From: Lachnospiraceae bacterium UBA7179
GTDB taxonomy: Bacteria > Bacillota > Clostridia > Lachnospirales > Lachnospiraceae
DNA: 42,156 bases
Reading direction: 5' to 3'
NCBI GenBank assembly: GCA_002491195.1
Contig: DKVL01000075.1
Location: 1 to 42,156 of the forward strand
The position numbers and the translations under genes were made by a program. The notes beneath the pieces were generated by a model, which saw only the letters and a list, made by a program, of their open reading frames with translations, was not told the DNA's origin and did no database searches. Positions 24,741 through 33,445 of the stretch are shown here, in pieces; positions within the stretch are counted from its first letter, which is position 1, and each line of letters begins with the position of its first letter.

Positions 24741-25718
24741 TCATCTTTTTGCCCCAAACTTGACCACAAACCGGTTTTTCAGTGTCAAAAACTCCTCGAG
24801 CTGCATCAATGTATAGAACAGGAGTGCTCTCGCCTCAAACTCTTCCCTGCTCTTCGGGAGATTTTCCTGCTTCATATCTGCGAGCATGTTTTTCAGTATG
24901 GTCAGCAATTCCTCCACATCGTTATCCCGGTGGTACTGCGCCTCAATCTCCTCAAAGAAATCAGCCACCTGCATGGTCTGCGCCGGCAGCATCCTGATCC
25001 TGACAATACTGTCATAGATATTTCTTAACACCCTGCTCTGGTTCTCCCGCATTCTGATATAGTCCAGTTCATATGAAGACTGGCTCCAGAGTGTATTGTT
25101 CCAATTTCTGAGCGCACATTCCTTTGCCAGGCCAAGCTTCTCCTCAAGCCGCCCAAAACAGTCCGCATTGTAACCAGTCTTGTCCTCACGCCTGAGGTTT
25201 TCCGCCATCCTGTGGACAATCCCCTTGATCTCATCATCGACCTGTATGGAAAGCCTGTCAAATTCACCCTCCTTTTTCCGCAAATGGAGATTGATTAGAA
25301 TGCCAAAAGATGTGCCAATGAGAAACAACAGCACTTCGTTCACAAACATCTCCCTGTCCAAACTCTGCTCTGTCAGAAAATGCGAGATCAACACAGAATC
25401 CATGGCAATTGCCTCACCCCATCCCGCGCTGAGACACAGAAAAGCAAAGAGAAAAAGGTAAATGATAAATGCGCCGACACCTAACCCAAAGAGCGAGTAG
25501 CACAAAAAAGCCAGAATCAGCGCACACAAAAAAGCCAGTCCTCTGTTTCTGGCTGTCTTGAGTGTCTCACGTTTGGTATTCTGGATACTAAGGACTGTAA
25601 TAATCCCTGCTGTGACGGCATATCGAAGCCCCAGCAGGTTCGCCGTCAGTATTGACAACACTGCTGCCAGAGCTATCTTAAACGCCTTTACGAGGTGAAA
25701 CCCTTTGATCCATCTCAT
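24741..25718 (-). CDS. Aromatic acid exporter (FUSC/ArAE_1) family membrane protein
   Basis: The 325-residue protein has about six N-terminal transmembrane helices (residues 8-150, for example AFKIALAAVLSILTANLLGL and AFLCALILAFLCYSLFG) with the family motif GLRYAVTAGIITVLSIQNTK. A C-terminal cytoplasmic helical domain of about 170 residues (ArAE_1_C type) follows, with RMRENQSRVLRNIYDSIVRI. The family is linked to efflux of aromatic acids, but the substrate here is unknown. Its ATG lies 1 bp after the thioredoxin stop, so the two are co-transcribed and probably translationally coupled. Confidence 0.82.
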   Translation of the reverse strand: MRWIKGFHLVKAFKIALAAVLSILTANLLGLRYAVTAGIITVLSIQNTKRETLKTARNRGLAFLCALILAFLCYSLFGLGVGAFIIYLFLFAFLCLSAGWGEAIAMDSVLISHFLTEQSLDREMFVNEVLLFLIGTSFGILINLHLRKKEGEFDRLSIQVDDEIKGIVHRMAENLRREDKTGYNADCFGRLEEKLGLAKECALRNWNNTLWSQSSYELDYIRMRENQSRVLRNIYDSIVRIRMLPAQTMQVADFFEEIEAQYHRDNDVEELLTILKNMLADMKQENLPKSREEFEARALLFYTLMQLEEFLTLKNRFVVKFGAKR

Positions 25719-25719
25719 A

Positions 25720-26031
25720 TTATGCCTTGATCAGATCCATGATCTCTGCCTTGGGTTTCGCGCCGACGGATTTTGCCGCAATCTCCCCGTTCTTAAACAA
25801 AATGAGCGTCGGTATAGACATCACTCTGTAATTGAGTGCAAGTGCATCCGCCTCATCGGTATTCACCTTGCAGATCTTCACGTCCGTAACTTCCTCTGCA
25901 ATCTCCTCTATGATCGGTGAAAGCATTTTACAAGGTCCACACCACGGAGCCCAGAAATCCACCAGCACCGGAATGTCCGATTTGAGTACCTCCTGCTCAA
26001 AATTTGCCTCTGTCAAATATACTACTGCCAT
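25720..26031 (-). CDS. trxA: Thioredoxin
   Basis: The 103-residue protein has the redox-active WCGPC motif (Cys31, Cys34) in VDFWAPWCGPCKML, and the cis-proline segment VMSIPTLILFKNGE. It is a cytoplasmic protein disulfide reductase that recycles ribonucleotide reductase, peroxiredoxins and others. AAGGAAGG precedes the ATG. It is the upstream partner of the FUSC-type exporter and has a likely own promoter in the 77-bp gap after spoIIP. Confidence 0.97.
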   Translation of the reverse strand: MAVVYLTEANFEQEVLKSDIPVLVDFWAPWCGPCKMLSPIIEEIAEEVTDVKICKVNTDEADALALNYRVMSIPTLILFKNGEIAAKSVGAKPKAEIMDLIKA

Positions 26032-26068
26032 AATAAATTCCTTCCTTTCGTAATTGATTCTTGTCTAT

Positions 26069-26098
26069 AGTATACCACCATTCCAATAAAATAGTAAA
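26069..26098 (-). promoter_or_regulatory. Likely promoter of trxA
   Basis: TTTACT (26093-26098) and TATACT (26069-26074) are 18 bp apart on the minus strand, 38 bp before the trxA ATG. Confidence 0.45.
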
Positions 26099-26108
26099 TG
26101 AAATCCTG

Positions 26109-27377
26109 CTATTCTTTATTTTCCCCGTTCAATATCATCGCGATGATATGCGCCATGGGATCGCAGGCGTTCATGGCTTCCTCCACAGTGTTGGTCTGTG
26201 AACCCAGTTCGATCAGCACGCTCTTTGGCCTGTAGTGTAAGTTATAGCGGTAGCCTTTGAGATAAATACGTCTGGTCAGCCCCGGATAATACTCCTCCGC
26301 CGCCAGCTGCATCTGAAAAGCAAACGATAAATTATCCTGTACATATGGATTGGGGAGATTTTTCAGCGCCCCTAATGCTCTCGTATAACACAAACCGTTA
26401 AAAAACATAAATCTTGCTGTTGGACGATCCTGTATCGTTGTGACAAGTTTCGTGTCCGGATTGGTCTGGTCCCTGTGGAGATCAATCATAACTTCTATCG
26501 TGGGATTCTCTGCAAGCACCTGCTCTAATCCCATCATCGCATTAGAATATGCATTATCCCTGCTCACGACATCATATTCGCCTGTATGATGGATCACGTT
26601 AAACCCATACTGATTCCTTAAAATATCACACAAATGTTCTCCAACGCCAACAATAGAAGTCGACGGATCGCCGGGTATGGAATCTATGTATGCCTCCTGG
26701 GAATGCGTATGATATACAAGAATCTGGACATTGCTGTTGTCCTGTTTTAACGCTGCGTCAAATCCCATCAGCGTGTTATATTGAAGCTGGTCTGCCCGGA
26801 TCTGTGTGGTTGGATCCTCAGCGTAGAAATTTTTTCTGATAAATTCCGGATCACCCAGCTGCTGCTCTGAATACGTTGCGACCGGCGTCTGCACTGGAAC
26901 GAATCCCCCTGCCGCTGCTGTGTTTTCTGCCAGTACAGCCTGCTCTAGTTCCTGTTGTTCTCTGCTGTCTGACAGACCATTATCGTGACTTTCTGTCTCG
27001 ATCTCATTTCCCAGACCGTTCTGGTATGCCAGACTGTTTTCGATAGCTGCCATCTCTTCGATGGCGGAGGGCTGTCTGTACTCTGTCACAAAATTGTCAT
27101 CCTCCGCCTCGAGAAGCAGGCACATCTCCAGAGGCATGTTCCTGTAATACCAGTACTGTACTCCACTTTTCCCACCGCCATTGGCATAGATCATATAGGG
27201 ACTGGAGAGATGAACGCCCTGTCTTAGCATAATGCTATAGATTCTTTTGCCAGGCGTCTCACCGTCTCCCATACCACTCCCTATATCATAGGCAGCGCGC
27301 ATCAAAAGATGCACCAGAAGCAGCAGGAAAATGACAATCACGATCCCCTGCTTTTTGACTTTATAGCCTCTATTCAC
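26109..27377 (-). CDS. spoIIP: Stage II sporulation protein P
   Basis: SpoIIP is a membrane-anchored cell-wall amidase/endopeptidase of the DMP engulfment machine. The 422-residue protein has an N-terminal transmembrane helix (about residues 11-29, IVIVIFLLLLVHLLM) and a linker rich in Glu/Gln/Asn (about 100-170). The catalytic domain has YHTHSQEAY, IDLHRDQ and LIELGSQTNT, giving the expected zinc-binding His and Glu residues. It starts 3 bp after gpr, the classic gpr-spoIIP pair. Expression during sporulation is expected. Confidence 0.95.
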   Translation of the reverse strand: MNRGYKVKKQGIVIVIFLLLLVHLLMRAAYDIGSGMGDGETPGKRIYSIMLRQGVHLSSPYMIYANGGGKSGVQYWYYRNMPLEMCLLLEAEDDNFVTEYRQPSAIEEMAAIENSLAYQNGLGNEIETESHDNGLSDSREQQELEQAVLAENTAAAGGFVPVQTPVATYSEQQLGDPEFIRKNFYAEDPTTQIRADQLQYNTLMGFDAALKQDNSNVQILVYHTHSQEAYIDSIPGDPSTSIVGVGEHLCDILRNQYGFNVIHHTGEYDVVSRDNAYSNAMMGLEQVLAENPTIEVMIDLHRDQTNPDTKLVTTIQDRPTARFMFFNGLCYTRALGALKNLPNPYVQDNLSFAFQMQLAAEEYYPGLTRRIYLKGYRYNLHYRPKSVLIELGSQTNTVEEAMNACDPMAHIIAMILNGENKE

Positions 27378-27380
27378 ATG

Positions 27381-28304
27381 CTACTCCTCCTGCTCCATGT
27401 CCAAAGCAATATTGATTGCCTCCGACAATGTAAAGCTAAGTCTTTTTGTAGTCTCATCAATATTCTTTGCTGTTACATACATATTATGAAGCTGTGTGTC
27501 GGTACTATTCCTAAAATAGTCAAGTGATGCCTTTCCCCCGTCGTATTCCTCCGACAGCTTTTCCAATGCGTCAGAGACAATCGTCCCCGCGTCCACCACC
27601 ATGGGAATCCCGATTGCGATCACTGGTACGCCAAGACTCTCCTTGGTGAGGGCATTTCTATGATTGCCCACCCCGGAACCTGGATGAATGCCAGTATCGG
27701 TTATCTGCACGGTTCTGTTCAGCCGCTTCGTGCTTCTCGCCGCCAGCGCATCTATTACTATAACTATGTCAGGTGCTGTCTCTTTTATGACTCCTTTGAT
27801 GATTTCTGCGGTCTCCATACCGGTCTTTGCCATCACTCCTGGCACAAGCGCACTGATCTGATGGATTTTGGAAGCCCTGTACGCCTGCTTACCATACTCC
27901 CTTATGATATGTCTCGTGATAAAAAGATTGTCAACTGTACATGGTCCGAGTGAGTCCGCCGTGACATCGCGGTTGCCAAGTCCGACTACCAGTATCGACT
28001 TTTCCTCCTGGTCGATATCCGGCAAAACACTTTTTAACTGCCGCGCCAGCTCCTCCGAAATATCCCTGTGATAATCCTCATCGCTCTCCTGAAGTGACGG
28101 CGCCTCCAGCGTAATATATGTCCCCACAGGCTTTCCCATACTCTTTGCGGCATTCCGGCTCATGATCACCACCTTGGAAATGTGCACATCATCCAAGACA
28201 TCATACTCATCAATGGAAATTCCCCGCATCTGACCCGAAGCCTGCTTTCTGACGCTCTCTGTCGCCTCCAGTGCCAAGTCTGTCCTAATCTGAAACTGCT
28301 GCAT
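27381..28304 (-). CDS. gpr: Germination protease GPR
   Basis: GPR degrades small acid-soluble spore proteins at germination and is made in the forespore as a zymogen. The 307-residue protein has the probable autoprocessing site near the N-terminus (IRTDLALEA, where Bacillus GPR is cut after RTD). It also has the core motifs LVVGLGNRDVTADSLGP, IDALAARSTKRLNRTVQI, and HPGSGVGNHRNALT followed by GVPVIAIGIPMVVDAGT. It is shorter than the Bacillus enzyme at the C-terminus. GGGAGG precedes the ATG. The 84 bp between gpr and the rpsT -35 holds no clear sigma-G promoter. Confidence 0.96.
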   Translation of the reverse strand: MQQFQIRTDLALEATESVRKQASGQMRGISIDEYDVLDDVHISKVVIMSRNAAKSMGKPVGTYITLEAPSLQESDEDYHRDISEELARQLKSVLPDIDQEEKSILVVGLGNRDVTADSLGPCTVDNLFITRHIIREYGKQAYRASKIHQISALVPGVMAKTGMETAEIIKGVIKETAPDIVIVIDALAARSTKRLNRTVQITDTGIHPGSGVGNHRNALTKESLGVPVIAIGIPMVVDAGTIVSDALEKLSEEYDGGKASLDYFRNSTDTQLHNMYVTAKNIDETTKRLSFTLSEAINIALDMEQEE

Positions 28305-28388
28305 ACGATATTCCTCCCTGGTCTATTGTGTTTCATAAGATATTGCCTATTGTATTTTCATTTTTTCTAATTTTTTCAAGAATATGTA

Positions 28389-28417
28389 TTGACAGATCAG
28401 ATTCCATAAATTACAAT
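28389..28417 (+). promoter_or_regulatory. Sigma-A promoter of rpsT
   Basis: A perfect TTGACA (28389-28394) and TACAAT (28412-28417) are separated by 17 bp, with about 110 nt of leader to the start codon. Confidence 0.78.
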
Positions 28418-28471
28418 ATTAAAGTATGTTTTATTAGTTCGTCCGTGTCCGGCTTTCATAAAACATCGCTT

Positions 28472-28498
28472 GTAACTGCGAATATGCAAAACAGTTAC
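28472..28498 (+). promoter_or_regulatory. Hairpin in the rpsT leader
   Basis: GTAACTG and CAGTTAC (perfect 7 bp) flank a 13-nt loop, 38 nt upstream of the rpsT ATG. S20 is known to repress its own translation in E. coli, so this hairpin could be part of a feedback site. That is inference only. Confidence 0.4.
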
Positions 28499-28535
28499 CA
28501 TAAATGAAAATATCGGGAAATGGGAGGTGACAAGC

Positions 28536-28799
28536 ATGGCAAACATCAAATCTGCTAAGAAGAGAATATTGGTCAACAGAACAAAGGCTGACCGCAATAA
28601 GGCTATTAAGTCTGGTGTAAAAACTGCGATCAAGAAGGTCTACACAGCTGTAGAAGCAAACGACAAAGAAGCTGCTGCTGCCGCTTTATTGAATGCGACA
28701 AGCGTCATTGATAAGGCTACAACAAAGGGCGTATACCACAAGAATTATGCTTCCAGAAAAGTTTCTCGTTTATCCAAGGCTGTAAACCAGATGGCATAG
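28536..28799 (+). CDS. rpsT: 30S ribosomal protein S20
   Basis: The 87-residue basic, all-helical protein starts MANIKSAKKRILVNRTKADR and contains the family segments SGVKTAIKKVYTAVEAND and KGVYHKNYASRKVSRLSKAV. It binds 16S rRNA at the bottom of the 30S subunit. The ATG at 28536 has GGGAGGTGA at good spacing; an ATG three codons earlier is too close to the Shine-Dalgarno. It is a stand-alone gene with its own promoter and terminator and the first plus-strand gene of the window. Confidence 0.98.
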   Translation: MANIKSAKKRILVNRTKADRNKAIKSGVKTAIKKVYTAVEANDKEAAAAALLNATSVIDKATTKGVYHKNYASRKVSRLSKAVNQMA

Positions 28800-28826
28800 G
28801 CTTGAATATAGAGTAAAATGCAATGT

Positions 28827-28860
28827 AAAAACAACCCATACCGTCATGTGGGTTGTTTTT
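28827..28860. terminator. Bidirectional terminator between rpsT and the 92-aa gene
   Basis: AAAAACAACCCA and TGGGTTGTTTTT form a 12-bp stem around a 10-nt loop. It ends in T runs on both strands, so it serves rpsT and the convergent gene. The convergent gene's last codons and TGA stop are inside the hairpin. Confidence 0.88.
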
Positions 28861-29122
28861 TAACTTTTATATCTTCATAGTTTTCATTCATCCAGTCAAT
28901 CGCCTGACTAAGCCCCTCCTCACTGAATTCAAAAAGTCTGGAAATTTTTTCCTCATCGGGCGTAGCCTCAAATCCAAATGGCTCACTCCAGATGTATACT
29001 TTTAGCTTTTTCTCCTCCTCCACAGTCTCCTGGTGCAGCATAAAACGCATTCCCCGATGACTTCCTGTAAAATCCTCCTTTTTTACGAAATTCAGCGACA
29101 AAAAATCTTCTCTTGACAGCAT
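28844..29122 (-). CDS. Hypothetical protein, 92 aa
   Basis: I do not recognise a family. The protein starts MLSREDFLSLNFVKKEDFTG and continues with HRGMRFML, a charged EEEKKLKVYIWSEPFGFEAT stretch, and a C-terminal helix with AIDWMNENYEDIKVKKQPT. It looks like a small soluble alpha/beta protein. The ATG at 29120-29122 has GGAGGGG five bases upstream, so this start is preferred over the ATG nine codons earlier. It follows the HAD gene by 19 bp and its C-terminal codons form part of the shared terminator with rpsT. Confidence 0.8.
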   Translation of the reverse strand: MLSREDFLSLNFVKKEDFTGSHRGMRFMLHQETVEEEKKLKVYIWSEPFGFEATPDEEKISRLFEFSEEGLSQAIDWMNENYEDIKVKKQPT

Positions 29123-29141
29123 CGAACCCCTCCTGCATTTC

Positions 29142-29876
29142 CTATCCATCGATCCCAGTCTGGGTGAGCACCTCCAAAAGAGATCCCTTCACAGACACAT
29201 ACTGATAATCCGGCTCCTGCTCCGCGTGAAAGACCGGGCTGCGGTTTATATAAAACCCGTCAATCCCTGCCGCTTTTGCCCCCGCCATATCGGACTTTAA
29301 CTCATTTCCGATCATGACAGACTGCGCCTTATCAAGCTGATACCGCGCGCAGCAGATCTTATAAAACTCTGGATCTGGCTTCATACATCCCTCATCAGAG
29401 GAAATCAATATTCCGTCAAAGTAGGGAATCAGCCCTGTCAACTCCAGCTCCTGCCACGTAAAACTCCTCTGCGCGTTGGACAGCAGATAGATCCTCTTTC
29501 CAGCTTTTTTCAATCCCTCCAGACATGCGATCGTATCTGGAAACAGGCGCAGATAGATCAGAGAAATCCGCCGAAAACTCTCACAGAGATCTGTGGTCTG
29601 CTTGTCCGTTAGTTCATAGCCCTTTGCGGCAAATACATCGTGAAAGACTCCCTCAATGCGAATCTCAGGCTTTTGATACCCACTGGTCTGTGCCGCTTTC
29701 TCCCTATAGTCCCGCTCAGTTGAAGTATACAATTCATAAAATAACTTCCACTCAAAATGAAATCCCTGCTTTCTCAGCCATTTTGCATATTTTTTAAAAA
29801 AATTCCTGCTGTACTCGTCTGTGTGGATATCCACCAGTGTGCCATACAGATCAAATATATAATTCTGATACATCAT
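29142..29876 (-). CDS. HAD-family hydrolase
   Basis: The 244-residue protein has HAD motif I FDLYGTLVD (nucleophile Asp9), motif II LLSNAQ, motif III K in CMKPDPEFYKICC and motif IV GNELKSDMAGAKAAG, with a helical cap (about residues 18-95). The second Asp of the usual DxD pair is Tyr, as in DxYGT-type members near haloacid dehalogenases, so the mechanism or substrate may differ from classical phosphatases. The ATG at 29874-29876 follows GGAGG at eight bases; five upstream codons of open frame are not needed. Substrate unknown. Confidence 0.85.
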   Translation of the reverse strand: MMYQNYIFDLYGTLVDIHTDEYSRNFFKKYAKWLRKQGFHFEWKLFYELYTSTERDYREKAAQTSGYQKPEIRIEGVFHDVFAAKGYELTDKQTTDLCESFRRISLIYLRLFPDTIACLEGLKKAGKRIYLLSNAQRSFTWQELELTGLIPYFDGILISSDEGCMKPDPEFYKICCARYQLDKAQSVMIGNELKSDMAGAKAAGIDGFYINRSPVFHAEQEPDYQYVSVKGSLLEVLTQTGIDG

Positions 29877-29911
29877 AAAATCACCCTCCAATCAATCATT
29901 AACCATAATTT

Positions 29912-30820
29912 TTACAAAACTTCCTTTAAATACATACCCTCATCAAAGTCAGGGATAAAACTTTCTTTTGCCGTATTCCCCTCCTGCATAAAGGCATTCT
30001 CTACTCCCAGCCCAATCGCATAATCGATCACTTTTTCATATTCCCTGCGCGTCACACGCCTGCTGATCTCAGGATAAGCAGCCATGTCAACCAGTGGAGT
30101 GTACTGATTCATGATGCTCATATAAACATTGTCCTGATAGGTATTATATAAATATCTTATAATTTCCCTGGAATCCCGGATATGACCAGGCATGACCATA
30201 TGCCGCACGATCACACCACGCTGCATCATTTTTTCGCCGTATAACGTGTCGTCAAACGACGGACTCCCCACCTGGCGCACCATTTCTGCTATCGCAAGCG
30301 ATGCACGCGCAAAATAATCAGGCGCATTGGAATAGCGTGCCGACAACTCACTGCTATAATACTTTAAGTCGGGAAGATAGACATCCACAAGCCCTTCTAA
30401 CATCTTCAATGTTTCCACTTGTTCATAACCAGATGTATTGTACACAACTGGAATACAAAGTCCATCTGACCTGGACATTCTAAGTGCCGCTGTGATCTGT
30501 GGCGTAAAATGTGTTGGCGTCACCAAATTGATATTGGCGGCTCCTTTGTGCTGCAGCACCAGAAACAATTCTGCCAATTGCGAGATTGTAAGCTCCCTTC
30601 CTCTGTTTCCCGAAGCAATTTCCTGATTCTGGCAGAATACACATTTTAACGGACAACCTGTGAAAAACACCGCTCCAGATCCTGTCTTTCCGCTGATGCA
30701 AGGCTCCTCCCACATGTGCAGGGATGCTCTTGCGACCCTCACTCTCTCACTCTCACCACAATAACCTCTGCCGCTGTCCCTGTCAATGCCACACCGTCTT
30801 GGACAAAGCATACATTTCAT
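29912..30820 (-). CDS. Radical SAM protein, PflA-like
   Basis: The 302-residue protein carries the radical SAM motif CPLKCVFC (Cys56, Cys60, Cys63) for a 4Fe-4S cluster, preceded by FFTGC. An N-terminal cysteine cluster (CMLCPRRCGIDRDSGRGYCG) is typical of the family annotated as putative pyruvate-formate-lyase-activating enzymes. Conserved stretches NINLVTPTHFTPQI and VYLPDLKYYS, and a C-terminal QEGNTAKESFIPDFDEG, also fit. The true target protein is not known. It lies 20 bp after the hybrid kinase gene and 35 bp before the HAD gene, all on one strand. Confidence 0.9.
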   Translation of the reverse strand: MKCMLCPRRCGIDRDSGRGYCGESERVRVARASLHMWEEPCISGKTGSGAVFFTGCPLKCVFCQNQEIASGNRGRELTISQLAELFLVLQHKGAANINLVTPTHFTPQITAALRMSRSDGLCIPVVYNTSGYEQVETLKMLEGLVDVYLPDLKYYSSELSARYSNAPDYFARASLAIAEMVRQVGSPSFDDTLYGEKMMQRGVIVRHMVMPGHIRDSREIIRYLYNTYQDNVYMSIMNQYTPLVDMAAYPEISRRVTRREYEKVIDYAIGLGVENAFMQEGNTAKESFIPDFDEGMYLKEVL

Positions 30821-30839
30821 TTCTCAACTTCTCTTTCTT

Positions 30840-33092
30840 CTAAGGACCTGCCTGTGTATCTACAAACCATTCATTCAAACACTTGTATACATCCTCAGGC
30901 TCAATCGGCTTAGAAATATGACCATTCATACCGCATTTGTACGAATTCTGCACATCACTCTCCAAAGCATTTGCTGTCATAGCGATAATCGGCATCGTTT
31001 GGCAGTCCTTGCGCTCTATCTTTCTGATCTCCATGGTCGCCTCATCCCCTTTCATGACAGGCATACTAATGTCCATAAATACAAGATCATAAGTCCCTTC
31101 CTCTGCATCTCTTATTCTGTCAACGGCTTCCTTACCATTTCTGGCTTCATCTATGATCAACTCTGTATCTTCCAGAAAACCTTTTATGATTTCCATATTG
31201 ATATGCTTATCTTCAACGATGAGAATTCTCTTTCCCGAATACTTTCCATGCACTATGTTGCAATTTGGCTCCAGTTCATCCTCTTCCTCTGCGCACATTG
31301 TAAACGGAAGTGTCAATGTGATCTTTGTTCCCACATTGACGATACTGTCGATCTCAATCTGACCTTTCATGAGATCCACCAAATTCTTTGTGATCGCCAT
31401 CCCAAGCCCGGTTCCCTCAACCTGATTGGATAAATCGGTATTTTCACGCTCAAAAGGTTCAAAGATGCGTTTTACAAACTCACCACTCATACCAATTCCG
31501 TTATCCCTGATGATAAAAATAATATCGCATTGCGTTTCCTCTTTTCCCGCCTGCTCAATCACCTCCATGCTGATTCTGCCGCATGACGGTGTATACTTCA
31601 CCGCGTTGGAAAGGAGATTTATGATGATCTGGCGCACCCGAAGCTTGTCCATACGCAGATATCTGTGAATAACCCCACTATATCCGACAGCAAGGATCTG
31701 TTGATTTTCTTCACACCGACCGCGAATCAACAGTTCTACATCTTTGATTATCTTTACAAGATCTTCCTTTTTCTCACGAATCTCAATCACGCCGCTCTCG
31801 ATCTTATTCATATCAAGCACATCATTGATCAGTGCAAGCATATTCTGCGATGACAGCAGAATCGTATTCAGACACCTGTCAACCTCAGACTCATCATCGA
31901 TATGTTTTTTTGCCAGATACGCCATACCTAAAATTACATTCATCGGAGTGCGCAGATCATGGGACATATTTGACAGAAATCTGCTTTTGGCATTGTTCGC
32001 GCTCTCCGCCTGCTGCAGCGCCTTCTCCAGATCCTTACTCTTCTCCGCCAGAAGCCTTGTCATCTCAAGTTCCTTTGCCTTTGCCTCCAACTCTCTTTGA
32101 AGCTGTTCGGCCTTCCATATCTCATGTTTCTTAAACGCATCAATGTTTCTGATCAATACGACCATCTTGGGACCTGACAGCACATTCACCTTTGCATTGT
32201 ATTGGCGATAATAGTGATATTCACCCTCCTTATCCCTGACCCGGTACTCACACTCCGCCCTGCCTTCCCTGTGAAACCGTTCATCCGACAACTCTGTGAG
32301 AAATTTCTCCCGGTCTTTCTCATGGATCCGTTCCAGGATCGCCGCCACCCAATCAGAATAGATCCCTTTATCTGGAAAATCCATGATACCTTCCATACGA
32401 TGATAACTGCACTCATAGCGATCTGCCTCTATATCCCGAATCGCAACAAGTGTGTAAATGTCATTCATCGCCTCAGACGCAAGAACCTCATTCGTCCTGA
32501 TCTGCATCTCCTCTGTATAGTCCCTAAGCGCAAAGATCATCTTTTCATTGCCAGGTCCATATTCCGGAACCTGAAAGCATTCAAGCCGTTTCCATTTCTC
32601 ATCGTATGACTCATAGATGAACTCTATTTTCTTCTCACCGGATGCAAAGCGCCTCTTGATTTCCTCCGCATCCAACAGTTGACTAAATTTTTCCTTGTAT
32701 GGCGGTTTTGTCCATGAGACAGCTGCCCTTTCCATAAGCTGTCTGAAATCCCCCGTGAGCTTTTTGATATCATTTCCACGCCGCTCTGCGGAGCGAATGA
32801 TATCATAAGCCCCCTGGCTTAGATCCACTACATATACCTCAAAATATTCGCGGCTGAAATAGACAAGCATCTCATCTCTCTGCCGCTGGTTCATTTCATT
32901 GGTGTGCCGCAGCGAGTATACTTTGCTGTTCTGAATTGCAAGAATGACAATGCAGAGTATTACCAATACCACACATACGAGCTGAAAATACCAGTTGATA
33001 CTCAACAGCTCCATTACTAATAAAATACATACTAAAACAAATATTGCATTCGTACCTGTCGCCTTACAAAACTTATGTATCACTTTTTTCAT
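30840..33092 (-). CDS. Hybrid sensor histidine kinase/response regulator
   Basis: The 750-residue protein has two N-terminal transmembrane helices (about residues 15-55) and PAS-like sensory regions (about 75-330). After a coiled coil comes a HisKA domain with the phosphoacceptor His378 in SNMSHDLRTPMNVILG. An HATPase_c domain with DNGIGMSGEFVKRIFEPFER and GTGLGMAITKNLVDLM follows, and a receiver domain with Asp674 in DLVFMDISMPVMKG. No output domain or separate regulator is adjacent. It follows the 91-aa gene by 16 bp and precedes the radical SAM gene. The signal is unknown; the periplasmic loop is very short, so sensing is probably cytoplasmic or in the membrane. Confidence 0.93.
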   Translation of the reverse strand: MKKVIHKFCKATGTNAIFVLVCILLVMELLSINWYFQLVCVVLVILCIVILAIQNSKVYSLRHTNEMNQRQRDEMLVYFSREYFEVYVVDLSQGAYDIIRSAERRGNDIKKLTGDFRQLMERAAVSWTKPPYKEKFSQLLDAEEIKRRFASGEKKIEFIYESYDEKWKRLECFQVPEYGPGNEKMIFALRDYTEEMQIRTNEVLASEAMNDIYTLVAIRDIEADRYECSYHRMEGIMDFPDKGIYSDWVAAILERIHEKDREKFLTELSDERFHREGRAECEYRVRDKEGEYHYYRQYNAKVNVLSGPKMVVLIRNIDAFKKHEIWKAEQLQRELEAKAKELEMTRLLAEKSKDLEKALQQAESANNAKSRFLSNMSHDLRTPMNVILGMAYLAKKHIDDESEVDRCLNTILLSSQNMLALINDVLDMNKIESGVIEIREKKEDLVKIIKDVELLIRGRCEENQQILAVGYSGVIHRYLRMDKLRVRQIIINLLSNAVKYTPSCGRISMEVIEQAGKEETQCDIIFIIRDNGIGMSGEFVKRIFEPFERENTDLSNQVEGTGLGMAITKNLVDLMKGQIEIDSIVNVGTKITLTLPFTMCAEEEDELEPNCNIVHGKYSGKRILIVEDKHINMEIIKGFLEDTELIIDEARNGKEAVDRIRDAEEGTYDLVFMDISMPVMKGDEATMEIRKIERKDCQTMPIIAMTANALESDVQNSYKCGMNGHISKPIEPEDVYKCLNEWFVDTQAGP

Positions 33093-33108
33093 CTGAATCC
33101 CAATTTCC

Positions 33109-33384
33109 TTATAGTTTAAAGATCAGATCATGGTTAATCTGTTTTGCATTTTGAATGATGCTCTTCTCCTGCTCTTTGAGGTATAACTGAAGCTGAGCAA
33201 GCTCCCCTTCATCAAACCCTCTCGAATTGACCACCTTCCTGCTTGGCAATACAATTTCCGCATAGTCGTCCCTGTCATCCATCTTTCTCTCAAAACACAC
33301 ATGAATGACTTTGCCGCTCTTCCCCGGGAGCAGGCCTGTATGCGTCATTGTAATCTTGTCGCTGTCGTTTATTTTGATATCCAT
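33109..33384 (-). CDS. Hypothetical protein, 91 aa, upstream of sensor kinase
   Basis: I do not recognise a family. The protein starts MDIKINDSDKITMTHTGLLP, followed by GKSGKVIHVCFERKMDDRDD and a charged Glu/Gln-rich helix (GELAQLQLYLKEQEKSIIQN). It is soluble and small. AAGGAG precedes the ATG. It is the first gene after a good promoter and is followed after 16 bp by the hybrid kinase, so they are likely one unit. Confidence 0.8.
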   Translation of the reverse strand: MDIKINDSDKITMTHTGLLPGKSGKVIHVCFERKMDDRDDYAEIVLPSRKVVNSRGFDEGELAQLQLYLKEQEKSIIQNAKQINHDLIFKL

Positions 33385-33445
33385 TTTGCGATTCTCCTTT
33401 TACTTGTTCCCATTTCAGGAAGTATTATCGTATCTTGCTCTTTCT

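Noticed and set aside
28305..28388. Sigma-G promoter for gpr
   Set aside because: Only a weak CATA-like element is seen without a matching partner; a TTGAAA/TACAAT pair has a 19-bp spacer. Not supportable.
30786..31433. 215-codon plus-strand open frame opposite the hybrid kinase
   Set aside because: The minus-strand kinase and radical SAM frames have complete family motifs; this frame has none.
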